Origin: CAYVBE01 sp964448935
GTDB taxonomy: Bacteria > Planctomycetota > Brocadiia > SM23-32
Assembly: GCA_964448935.1 (NCBI GenBank)
Contig: CAYVBE010000097.1
Coordinates: 1-14,601 of the forward strand
Length of the DNA stretch: 14,601 bases
Direction of reading: 5' to 3'
Shown here in pieces: positions 8,377 to 14,601 of the stretch. Each line of letters begins with the position of its first letter. Position 1 is the stretch's first letter. A program made the translations under genes and the position numbers. A model generated the notes under the pieces. It was not told the origin of the DNA and made no database searches. It worked only from the letters and a program-made list of their open reading frames with translations.

Positions 8377-8395
8377 TCCTCCCGGCTCAGTGCCG
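8377..8395. repeat. 19-bp direct repeat, copy 2 (overlaps the DUF1549/1553 stop)
   Basis: Same 19 bases as 8264-8282. This copy includes the last codon(s) and TGA stop (8389-8387) of the DUF1549/1553 gene, so it is probably the original and the other the duplicate (inference). Confidence 0.8.
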
Positions 8396-9952
8396 GTAGA
8401 GGAATTCCTTGCTGTTGATCAGCGCCCAGATCAGGTCCTCGACCGCCTGGTTGCGATTCACGCCCGGGGTGTTGAAGTACTGCTCGGTGGTCGCCACCTC
8501 GGCCGGCGTCGGCGGGCGGGACAGTATCGTCGCATACAGCACGCGAACCAACTGCGGCAGGTCGCGCCCCGCCATCCGCGTCATGTTCTGCAGCCACCAC
8601 TTGCCGGTTATCTTGTCGCGGATGTGGGAGGAGTTCAGCAGGTGCATCTCCTGACCCGCCGTGGGCTTGTTGTCCCGCTCTGACATCATGCCGGTGTCAC
8701 GGGTCGGGCGGCCGAACATCTCCAGGAACGTGCTCGTAATGCTGCCGTCTGCCAGCTTGATGGTCGGCCGCCGCTCGGGCACCCACGTGAACGGCTCCGG
8801 GATCATGCTGGAGTAGCTCTCGGAGTCCCGCGTGATGCGGCAGAGCGCGTCAATGAGCACCTCGGCGTCCAGCCGGCGCACCCGGTAGTGGGCGAACAGG
8901 TCCGCCGCCTGCGGATGGTCGCTCCGGGGCACCGAGGACTGCTGATAGGTCCGGGAGTTGAGGATCAGCCGGTAGATGTGCCGCAGGTCGTAATCGTTCT
9001 TGACCAGCTCCTGCTCCAGGTAAGCCATCAGTTCGGGGTTGACCGGCGGGTTGTCCGGCCGGAGGTCGTCCGGCTCGTGGACGATGCCCCGGCCCATCAG
9101 CCATGCCCAGATGCGGTTGACGATGTTGCGCGTGAACCACGTGTTGTCGTCCCTGATCAGCCAGTCGGCAAAGACCACGCGCGGGTCCCGCCCCGCCGGG
9201 ACGCGCACGGGCGTGCCGTCCGGCAGCACGGCCTCCAGCAGCCCCGCCGGCGCGGGGTCGAGGAACACGATCTCCTCCTTCCACTCGGCGGTGCCCTTGT
9301 AGGCGATGCGGGAGAAGAGCGCCTCCATGCCGGCGCGCCGGCTCTCGGGCCAGGTGTCAATCCGGCTGCCCATCAGCGTCAGGGCAACCGTCCGGGCGAT
9401 GGTGGAGGGCTCGTGGCCCTGCATGGCGCGGTAGAAGTTGACCGGCGGCACGCGGAAGTTGCTGCCGCTGGAGGTCAGCAGTTCGCGCGCAAACTCGTCG
9501 TAGGGCTTGTTGTCCCGGATGGCGGTGCGTATCCAGCGGTGGTAGCACTGCACCGCGTTGGGCCACAGGTTGATGGGGAACTCCGCCTTCACCCGCAGCG
9601 CGTCGCACCACTTCAGCGCCCAGTAGTCGGCGAAGGACTCCCGCTCCATCAGGTCCCGGATGAGTGTGGCGCGCTTGTCGGGGCTGCGGTCCTGCAGGAA
9701 GTCCCGCACCTCGACGGGCGTGGGCAGCGTGCCCGTGACGTCCAGGAAGGCGCGCCGCAGGAACACGGCATCCGAGCAGAGGTTGGCGGGCTCGATGCCA
9801 CGCTTCTGGAGCGAGGCGAACACGAGGGTGTCAATGCGGTTGACCGGCTGAAATCCGGCCTCGCGCTCGTACGGCCGGCGAACGGGCTCTCCGGCACCCA
9901 GGACGATCAGGAAAGCCAACAGCAGGCTGAGGCACATCACGGTTCGCTTCAT
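8387..9952 (-). CDS. DUF1549/DUF1553 (planctomycete PSCyt2/PSD1-like) protein without CxxCH, 521 aa
   Basis: First gene of the minus-strand operon. The ATG at 9952 is chosen because it opens a signal peptide (MKRTVMCLSLLLAFLIVLGAG) and has GGAG five bases upstream; the frame is open further but would run across the promoter and into the divergent gene. DUF1549 spans about 38-190 (NRIDTLV, FLRRAFLDVTGTLPTP, ESFADYWALKWCDALR). DUF1553 spans about 256-495 (VFADWLIRDDNTWFTRNIVNRIWAWLMGRG, LRHIYRLILNSRTYQQS, RRLDAEVLIDAL, LVRVLYATILSRPPTPAE). Relatives often carry a CxxCH haem site after the LGV/LMG strand; here residues 194-204 read MGSRIDTWPES and no CxxCH occurs anywhere. It also lacks the N-terminal cytochrome domain and the lectin-like insert of long (700-1000 aa) family members. 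The function of the family is unknown; it is probably periplasmic and partnered with DUF1501. Confidence 0.88.
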   Translation of the reverse strand: MKRTVMCLSLLLAFLIVLGAGEPVRRPYEREAGFQPVNRIDTLVFASLQKRGIEPANLCSDAVFLRRAFLDVTGTLPTPVEVRDFLQDRSPDKRATLIRDLMERESFADYWALKWCDALRVKAEFPINLWPNAVQCYHRWIRTAIRDNKPYDEFARELLTSSGSNFRVPPVNFYRAMQGHEPSTIARTVALTLMGSRIDTWPESRRAGMEALFSRIAYKGTAEWKEEIVFLDPAPAGLLEAVLPDGTPVRVPAGRDPRVVFADWLIRDDNTWFTRNIVNRIWAWLMGRGIVHEPDDLRPDNPPVNPELMAYLEQELVKNDYDLRHIYRLILNSRTYQQSSVPRSDHPQAADLFAHYRVRRLDAEVLIDALCRITRDSESYSSMIPEPFTWVPERRPTIKLADGSITSTFLEMFGRPTRDTGMMSERDNKPTAGQEMHLLNSSHIRDKITGKWWLQNMTRMAGRDLPQLVRVLYATILSRPPTPAEVATTEQYFNTPGVNRNQAVEDLIWALINSKEFLYRH

Positions 9953-10007
9953 TCGCGCTCCGTCCCCGCTCGGGCCAGGTCCGACTAAGTGTCGAACCCT
10001 GGGAGCA

Positions 10008-10036
10008 ATTGTACCCGGACCCCGAATGCCTGTCCA
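10008..10036 (-). promoter_or_regulatory. Sigma70-like promoter for the DUF1549/1553-DUF1501-PPC operon
   Basis: On the minus strand, TGGACA (10036-10031) and TACAAT (10013-10008) are separated by exactly 17 bp; each matches the consensus at 5 of 6 positions. Transcription would start near 10001, giving a leader of about 50 nt before the ATG at 9952. Confidence 0.55.
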
Positions 10037-10044
10037 TGAGAAAA

Positions 10045-10067
10045 CCCGGCCAAGAGTCCCCGCCGGG
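10045..10067. promoter_or_regulatory. Palindrome between divergent promoters (operator or hairpin candidate)
   Basis: CCCGGC (10045-10050) and GCCGGG (10062-10067) form a perfect 6-bp inverted repeat with an 11-nt spacer. It lies just upstream of the minus-strand -35 box and just upstream of the plus-strand -10 box, so a bound regulator could affect both transcripts. On the minus strand it is followed by TTTT, resembling a terminator, but no minus-strand gene upstream would need one. Confidence 0.3.
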
Positions 10068-10091
10068 CCAAAAGCCAGGACCGGAATAGCG

Positions 10092-10097
10092 TATAAT
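10092..10097 (+). promoter_or_regulatory. Candidate -10 box for the SGNH/CBM9-like gene
   Basis: A perfect TATAAT lies 35 bp before the ATG at 10132. No recognisable -35 hexamer occurs at 16-18 bp spacing (that area reads CCAAAAGC), so an activator, or chance, is possible. Confidence 0.4.
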
Positions 10098-10131
10098 GGT
10101 GCGCTGGATGGACAGAAACCGGAGGCAAGGG

Positions 10132-12180
10132 ATGAAACGCAGTGTGTCCGCCATCGCTGCAGGCGTAGCGCTGGCATGCCTGCTCGGAGCTGCCGTGGCA
10201 CAGACAAGCGAAAAACCCTACAGGCTGGCCGGCTTCGGGAACAGCCTGATGGGCTGCATACAGCTCCACAAGCTGGCCGCCCTGGCGGGGACGCGGGGCC
10301 ACGAGCTTGTCGTGGAGACCACGGGCGCCGCCGGGGCTCCGATGCCCTGGCTCTGGAACCACAAGACCCGGGAGATCAAAGGCATACTGGATGAGGGCAA
10401 CTGGGACGGAATACTGCTGCAACCGTTCCTGCGGCCGCTGGACGCGGACAAGGCCGGCGCTCGGAACTTCATTGACTATGCACTGCGGAACAGCCCCGGC
10501 ATCAAAGTCTACGTCTACGCCCAGTTCATCAACGACTGGGGTCTGGACTACCAGACCGTCTGGAACCAGGACGTGACGCAGTACGTGACCACGGGCTCGT
10601 CCGCCGAGCACAACGTTAGGGCCAACCGCACGCGGGGTTACTATGAGGCGCTGACGCGTGAGATCAGGAGCATGTATCGGGACCTGCAGGTAGTCATGGT
10701 CCCGGTCGGCCACGCCTTCGCGCTGCTGGACGAAAAGATCCAGGCCGGCCGGGTGCCGGGTGTCGAATCCATCTATCAACTCTACGCCGACGCCACGCAC
10801 ACGAACAACTTTGGGAACTTTTTGACCGGCATGACGTGGTATGCCGTGCTGTTCAACGAAAGCCCGGTCGGGCTGCCCATCGGCGACTACCAGGGCGACC
10901 CGGAAAAACCATATACCTGCATCATCACGGACGAGCAGGCCCGCATCCTGCAGAAGACAGCCTGGGCGGTCGCGGCCACACATCCCTTGGCCGGAGTCAC
11001 CGGCACGGTGGAAGTCGTCCGGATCGCCACCCCGGCCATACACCCCGCCCCGATTGTGGGCGAAGAGTATCGCAAACGCCTGCAGGCCGTCTTTGGGCAC
11101 GCGCCTTACGAGTGGTCTGTTATCGAGGGGAAGCTGCCCGACGGACTTGCACTCACCGATGATGGGACTATCACCGGGACGCCTACTTCGGCCTCCGCCG
11201 CGGAAGTTACCGTGCAGGTTGCCGAGGCGCGCGATAACGCGGCCGAAAGGGAGTTTACCGTGACGGCTCAAACCGACACCGCACCCCGTATTGCGCTGGA
11301 TTCCGCCGACCTGGGCACCGTCAGGGCCGGGGAGCAGGTGCGCATAGACCTCCGGGCCGAGGACGGCAACGGGCGGCTCCGGTGGGAGTTTGCGGATGCT
11401 CGCACGGGCGTACGATTGATGCACGGCCTGCGCCTGCGGGGCTCCGGCACGGTGGTGGGCGCCGTGGGCATCCAGGGCACCCATGAATTCCCCCTGCGCG
11501 TGGTGGACGCAGACCCGGTGGACCCAGAATCGGACCAGAAGACCTTCACCCTGACGGTTGAAGCACCGGCGCCGGGCGTGGTGACGGTGCCGCGTGTGGA
11601 CCGCGACGCCATCCGGGACACCTGGGTCTTCATGCGCCTTGAGCGCGCCGGAAAGGCGAACATGAGCGACTATATCGAGCAGTTCACGTTCCCCGAACAC
11701 CCCGTCACAAAGGTGGTCGCCGGACCCGAGTTCAACAACAAAGCCGCTTTCCAGCTCGTGCACAACGGGGGCATTCTCTACACCGTCGTCCACGTGCACG
11801 ACGACGAGATCGTGGTGAGCGAGAGCGATCCCGTCAACGGCGACTCGGTCGAGGTGTTCTTCGACATCTACAACGACCGCGAGAAGGTCTACAACGCCGA
11901 CGACCGCCACGCCATCATCACCCCCACCGGGCAGGTAAGCGGAGCGCCGGGCAGGAAATCCGGCGGAGGCGCCATGCGAACCGAGCAGGGCTACTTTGCG
12001 TACCTGCGCATGCCGTCGCACGACATGAAACGCAAGCTGGAGAAAGGCGCCGTGCTGGGCTTCGACGTAGCCGTTAACGACCTCGATGCCGATGACGGGC
12101 CGGTAACCCGGGTCTATTGGCGCGGCGACATGCGGAACGCGCAAGATACGACCAACTTCGGCACGGTCATTTTGGAGTAG
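10132..12180 (+). CDS. Secreted SGNH-hydrolase-like protein with two Ig (He_PIG) domains and CBM9-like C-terminus, 682 aa
   Basis: The ATG at 10132 has GGAGG at 10121-10125 and begins a signal peptide (MKRSVSAIAAGVALACLLGAAVAQ, AVA cleavage). An earlier ATG at 10096 in the same frame lacks a ribosome site and overlaps the -10 box. Residues about 30-290 look like an SGNH/GDSL-type hydrolase: GFGNSLMG supplies Ser38 in block I, and YADATHTNNFGNFL supplies the Asp220-x-x-His223 pair. The usual block III Asn is not obvious (ILLQPFLRP instead of GxND). Residues about 305-378 are a He_PIG Ig-like domain (YEWSVIEGKLPDGLALTDDG, then TITGTPT). Residues about 385-478 are a second Ig or cadherin-like domain. 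Residues about 490-682 resemble CBM9/DOMON sugar-binding domains (NGDSVEVFFDIYNDR). Likely a secreted esterase or deacetylase acting on a glycan (inference). Confidence 0.75.
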   Translation: MKRSVSAIAAGVALACLLGAAVAQTSEKPYRLAGFGNSLMGCIQLHKLAALAGTRGHELVVETTGAAGAPMPWLWNHKTREIKGILDEGNWDGILLQPFLRPLDADKAGARNFIDYALRNSPGIKVYVYAQFINDWGLDYQTVWNQDVTQYVTTGSSAEHNVRANRTRGYYEALTREIRSMYRDLQVVMVPVGHAFALLDEKIQAGRVPGVESIYQLYADATHTNNFGNFLTGMTWYAVLFNESPVGLPIGDYQGDPEKPYTCIITDEQARILQKTAWAVAATHPLAGVTGTVEVVRIATPAIHPAPIVGEEYRKRLQAVFGHAPYEWSVIEGKLPDGLALTDDGTITGTPTSASAAEVTVQVAEARDNAAEREFTVTAQTDTAPRIALDSADLGTVRAGEQVRIDLRAEDGNGRLRWEFADARTGVRLMHGLRLRGSGTVVGAVGIQGTHEFPLRVVDADPVDPESDQKTFTLTVEAPAPGVVTVPRVDRDAIRDTWVFMRLERAGKANMSDYIEQFTFPEHPVTKVVAGPEFNNKAAFQLVHNGGILYTVVHVHDDEIVVSESDPVNGDSVEVFFDIYNDREKVYNADDRHAIITPTGQVSGAPGRKSGGGAMRTEQGYFAYLRMPSHDMKRKLEKGAVLGFDVAVNDLDADDGPVTRVYWRGDMRNAQDTTNFGTVILE

Positions 12181-12233
12181 GCCTCCTCCCGGGGATTGGA
12201 CATCACCAAACTCGACCCGAGAAACTGCTGACT

Positions 12234-12870
12234 GTGCAAGCCTATCTCTCACCTACGGAGGCACTGGAGAGGACCTATCGTGAGGTGCTGATGGCGATGC
12301 ACGACGACGTGGTGCGGGGGGGAACCGATCCGGAGGCGGCCGGGGTGGAGCGCTTCCGGCGACTGTTCGAGCACTTCGGGCTGGATGCCTCGGAGGAAAC
12401 CGCATTCGAGGCCCGGCACGTTATACAAGGACGCGTACCGCAGCGCGCGGCGCGCGGTGCCCGGGGCGCGCGATTTGCTGGAGGCGCTGCAGGGCCGCGC
12501 GGCGGTTGGCGTCTTGAGCGACCACCGGCTGGCCGCGCAGAGGGAGAAGCTGCGGGAGCTTCGGCTCGACGGCTACGTGGATGAACTGGTGGTTTCCGAG
12601 GAGGTCGAGGTGCCCAAGCCGGACCCGCGCATGTTTCGCACGGCCCTGGAGAGGCCGGGCTGCGCCGAGGAGGAGACCGTGATGGTCGGAGATTCCTGGG
12701 AACGGGACGTGGTGGGCGCGCACGGCGTGGGCATGCGGGCCGTCTGGCTCAACCGCTACGCCGGGCCCTGCCCCGACCCCGCACTGGCGGCCGAGCTTCG
12801 GTCCCTGCTACCCACGGAGGATGTCCTGTCCCTGCTGCTGGACGGCGAAGGCCCTGCTCAGAGGAGGTGA
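12234..12870 (+). pseudogene. Broken HAD-superfamily phosphatase gene (frameshift and missing first motif)
   Basis: Two adjacent reading frames encode consecutive parts of one HAD hydrolase. From about 12234 to 12419 the frame encodes the helical cap (SPTEALERTYREVL ... FRRLFEHFGLDASEE). From 12421 the +1 frame continues with LYKDAYRSARRAVPGARDLLEAL, GVLSDH (motif II Ser), VPKPDPRMF (motif III Lys) and VMVGDSWERDVVGAH (motif IV). One extra base near 12420 would explain the break. The first motif (DxDxT), which carries the nucleophile, is absent in all three frames of 12181-12240, so the 5' end also seems lost. Translation from the ATG at 12385 would give only the C-terminal part. The TGA at 12868 overlaps the next gene's Shine-Dalgarno. 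A sequencing error could explain the frameshift but not the missing motif I. Confidence 0.7.
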
Positions 12871-12874
12871 CGAG

Positions 12875-13342
12875 ATGGCGGACCTGAGGAAGGTGACGTA
12901 TTGCGGGCTGTATTGTGGCCTGTGCGCCATGGGCAGCCGCATCCCGGCGCAGGCCCGGGAACTGCGTGAGACGCTGAAGGCGGAGGGATGCGAGGCATGG
13001 GGGCCGGCCATGTCCGGTTTCCAGGAGTTCTGGGGGTTCCTGCTGCACCTGGCCGAGGCCGATTCCCGCTGTAGCTGCCGCGAGGAGACCTGCGGGCCGC
13101 CCTTCTGCACCATCCGGAAGTGCGCCCCGGAGAAGGGCGTCGAGGTCTGCCCCTTCTGCGACGAATACCCCTGTGACCGCATCCTCGGACTGGCCAAAGG
13201 CTACGTCACCATGCTGGCCGGCGGCGAGCGGATGCGCGAGGTCGGACTGGAGAAGTGGATCGAGGAGCAGGAAGAGCGGTCAACCACTGGCTTCGCCTAC
13301 GCCGACATCCGCTGCCATCCCTATACCGTGCCGGACGAATAA
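12875..13342 (+). CDS. DUF3795-like cysteine-rich protein, 155 aa
   Basis: The ATG at 12875 is fixed by GAGGAGGT at 12861-12868. The protein has 13 cysteines: C10, C14 and C17 (YCGLYCGLC near the start, a DUF3795-like signature), C39, then a dense cluster C66, C68, C73, C78, C83, C92, C95, C100, and C147. The middle motif CTIRKC...KGVEVCPFCDEYPC is typical of this family. The cysteines suggest a metal or Fe-S site, but the family's function is unknown. There is no signal peptide, so it is cytoplasmic. It ends one base before the methyltransferase ATG and the two are surely co-transcribed. Confidence 0.82.
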   Translation: MADLRKVTYCGLYCGLCAMGSRIPAQARELRETLKAEGCEAWGPAMSGFQEFWGFLLHLAEADSRCSCREETCGPPFCTIRKCAPEKGVEVCPFCDEYPCDRILGLAKGYVTMLAGGERMREVGLEKWIEEQEERSTTGFAYADIRCHPYTVPDE

Positions 13343-13343
13343 C

Positions 13344-14057
13344 ATGGGTGAGTGGTTCGAGGAATTCGCCGAAGGGCTCTGGCTGAAGCCCGCCGAGGAA
13401 GGCGCCGAGGAGGCGGCCTTCATCACCGAGGCACTCCGCCTGCAGACGGGTGATTCGGTCCTGGACGCGCCGTGCGGCGCCGGACGCATCGCTGTGCACG
13501 TCGCCCGTCGCGGGTGCGCGGTCACCGGGGTGGACCTGCAGGAATCCTTCCTGCAGCGCGCCCGGGCCAGGCTGCGCAAGGAGGGTCTTGGCGGACGTTT
13601 CCTGCAGATGGACCTCCGGGAGATGGCCTTTCGGGGCGAGTTCAACGCGGCCTACAACTGGTTCGGCAGCTTCGGCTACTTCTCGGACGAAGAGAACCGG
13701 CACGTGCTGGAGCGCTTCGCCACGGCGCTTCGGCCCGGCGGTCGCCTGCTGATAGACCAGGTAAACCGGGAATACGTGCTCCGCAACTTCCGGGCCACGA
13801 TGGAACGCCCCGGCCTCCGCATCACCAACCGCTGGAACGCGCGAACGCAACGCATAGAGGGAGAATGGATCACAACCGCCGACGGCGAAGAAGAGCACAG
13901 CCACAGCTCGATGCGCCTCTACACGCCCGCTCAACTGAAGCGCGCCTTCGAGCGGGCCGGCACCGAGGTCGAAGCCACCTACGGCGATTTCGACGGGAGC
14001 CCCTACCGCCGCGGCTCAAGTCGCCTCATCGTCGTCGGGCGAAAGCCCGAATGGTAG
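13344..14057 (+). CDS. Class I SAM-dependent methyltransferase, 237 aa
   Basis: The start at 13344 lies one base after the DUF3795 stop, with only a weak ribosome site, so translation is probably coupled. Motif I is VLDAPCGAGRIA (39-50), the SAM-binding Gly loop. VTGVDL (60-65) places the acidic residue Asp64 that would hold the ribose. FLQMDLREM (87-94) and FNAAYNWFGSFGYF (100-113) are motifs II-III, and LRPGGRLLIDQV (129-140) is the post-motif strand. Length and layout fit small-molecule Methyltransf_25/11-type enzymes; the substrate is not deducible. Convergent with the OsmC gene, with only 10 bp between stops. Confidence 0.88.
   Translation: MGEWFEEFAEGLWLKPAEEGAEEAAFITEALRLQTGDSVLDAPCGAGRIAVHVARRGCAVTGVDLQESFLQRARARLRKEGLGGRFLQMDLREMAFRGEFNAAYNWFGSFGYFSDEENRHVLERFATALRPGGRLLIDQVNREYVLRNFRATMERPGLRITNRWNARTQRIEGEWITTADGEEEHSHSSMRLYTPAQLKRAFERAGTEVEATYGDFDGSPYRRGSSRLIVVGRKPEW
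14035..14050 (+). other. GAAA-tetraloop hairpin at the end of the methyltransferase gene
   Basis: TCGGGC (14035-14040), GAAA, GCCCGA (14045-14050): a perfect 6-bp stem closed by a stable C(GAAA)G loop, ending 4 bases before the stop codon TAG. No U-run follows, so it is at most a weak terminator or a 3'-end stability hairpin for the convergent gene pair. Confidence 0.25.
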
Positions 14058-14067
14058 CCCCGCCCGG

Positions 14068-14541
14068 TTACTTTCTTTCGAACTGCAGGTCCACTTCCGT
14101 GCCGTGCGTGACCACGTCGAACACGGGCGCGAAGCGGGCGCACTCCTGCAGCTTCTCCTCCGGCGCGTCGGTCTTCACGCGGAAGGTAACTTTGATGTTC
14201 TGGTAGTCCTTTCTTACCTCGTCGCTGATCCCCATGAAACCGCGCACGTCAATGTCGCCCTCGACCGTGGATTCGACCTCTTCCAGGTGGATGCCACGGA
14301 TGGCCGCATGATAGACCAGCGCTCCCGTCAGGCAGCTCACCAGCGCATTCAGCAGGTGCTCCACCGGATTCGGTCCCTCATCATTGCTGAGCAGCACGAA
14401 CGGCTCGTCGTGGGCGATCTGCTCGCCGACTCCGTAGAAATCCGTGATGGTCGTTTGACTGTGCCCGGCGTTCAGCCAGGTATTCTCCGCGCGGAAATGG
14501 AACTTCGCCAGTTCCGGCTTCGCCTTGAGTTCCCCGGCCAT
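14068..14541 (-). CDS. OsmC-family protein (peroxiredoxin-like fold), 157 aa
   Basis: OsmC/Ohr-family proteins are small cytoplasmic dimers; many reduce organic hydroperoxides with a pair of cysteines. The sequence shows the family core: GPNPVEHLLNALVSCLTGAL (57-74) with Cys70 at the peroxidatic position, Glu61 preceding the helix, and FAPVFDVVTHG (137-147) at the C-terminal helix. The second catalytic Cys usually sits near that FxPVFD segment; here it is Ala138, and the only other cysteine is Cys134 four residues earlier. Such Ser/Ala variants exist in the YhfA-like branch, so peroxidase activity is uncertain. The ATG at 14541 directly abuts GGAG, an unusually short spacing, but no other Met start fits. 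No partner gene is visible on its 5' side before the window ends. Confidence 0.85.
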   Translation of the reverse strand: MAGELKAKPELAKFHFRAENTWLNAGHSQTTITDFYGVGEQIAHDEPFVLLSNDEGPNPVEHLLNALVSCLTGALVYHAAIRGIHLEEVESTVEGDIDVRGFMGISDEVRKDYQNIKVTFRVKTDAPEEKLQECARFAPVFDVVTHGTEVDLQFERK

Positions 14542-14567
14542 CTCCTTAACCCGGATATTTCATGACA

Positions 14568-14588
14568 TTCCAAAATAGGGCCTTGGAA
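14568..14588 (-). promoter_or_regulatory. Inverted repeat upstream of the OsmC gene (operator candidate)
   Basis: TTCCAA (14568-14573) and TTGGAA (14583-14588) with a 9-nt spacer form a perfect inverted repeat 27 bp upstream of the OsmC start, in the probable promoter area (an AT-rich TATTTT lies in the spacer on the minus strand). OsmC genes are often regulated by oxidative-stress repressors, but no known operator consensus was recognised. Confidence 0.3.
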
Positions 14589-14601
14589 AGAGTCTCTCTT
14601 C

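Noticed and set aside
5192..8418. Long plus-strand frames opposite the PPC and DUF1501 genes
   Set aside because: Shadow translations rich in His/Arg/Pro/Gln with no domain; the minus-strand genes are recognisable families in their usual order.
10041..10075. Rho-independent terminator on the minus strand at CCCGGC-N11-GCCGGG-TTTT
   Set aside because: No minus-strand gene lies immediately upstream to be terminated, the stem is only 6 bp, and the T-run is short; it is better treated as a palindrome between promoters.
9953..10207. An 85-codon N-terminal extension of the DUF1549/1553 gene
   Set aside because: It would place the signal peptide internally, cross the TGGACA/TACAAT promoter, and overlap the start of the divergent gene.
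9985..12252. A 755-codon open frame on the minus strand opposite the SGNH/CBM9-like gene
   Set aside because: It has no recognisable motif, and would run through the promoter region; the plus-strand gene has clear domains and start signals.
12410..12430. Programmed frameshift joining the two HAD halves
   Set aside because: No slippery heptamer or downstream stimulatory structure is evident, and the first catalytic motif is missing too, so decay is more likely.

Overview
The window is about 14.6 kb of GC-rich bacterial DNA with tightly packed genes. It carries DUF1549/DUF1553, DUF1501 and pre-peptidase C-terminal (PPC) proteins in one operon, which is a hallmark gene set of Planctomycetes and related or metabolically similar phyla (PVC bacteria, Hydrogenedentes-like lineages). 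Together with a secreted GH123/DUF4091-like protein, an SGNH-Ig-CBM9-like protein and a DUF3795 protein, this suggests an environmental, carbohydrate-degrading, probably uncultured bacterium. No rRNA, tRNA, CRISPR array, transposase or phage gene was seen, and no gene-free stretch exceeds 300 bases.

Region 1 (1-4529, + strand): the 3' part of an RpiB/LacAB sugar-phosphate isomerase, then a uroporphyrinogen-decarboxylase-superfamily (MtaA-like) protein overlapping it by 4 bp, then a large exported GH123/DUF4091-like protein. These three look like one operon. It meets Region 2 tail to tail with a 13-bp overlap of coding ends.

Region 2 (4517-9952, - strand; transcribed right to left): a DUF1549/DUF1553 protein, then a Tat-exported DUF1501 protein, then an exported PPC-domain protein. 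The DUF1501 and PPC genes overlap by 4 bp. The 163-bp gap between the first two genes holds a 19-bp direct repeat flanking a REP/MITE-like hairpin, and a possible 11-codon leader ORF whose stop overlaps the DUF1501 start. A good sigma70-like promoter (TGGACA-17-TACAAT) precedes the operon.

Region 3 (9953-12180): a divergent control region with a palindrome between two opposing promoter candidates, then a secreted SGNH-hydrolase-like protein with two Ig-like (He_PIG) domains and a CBM9-like C-terminus.

Region 4 (12181-14601): a broken HAD-phosphatase gene (frameshift, no first catalytic motif), a Cys-rich DUF3795 protein, a class I SAM methyltransferase, and a convergent OsmC-family protein.

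Functional reading (inference): Regions 1-3 look like part of a glycan-utilisation locus. It would combine an exported GH123-like glycosidase candidate, an exported SGNH esterase candidate with a sugar-binding tail, a planctomycete-type exported operon of unknown function, and cytoplasmic sugar-phosphate isomerase and methyltransferase-like enzymes. Region 4 looks like ordinary housekeeping or accessory genes.
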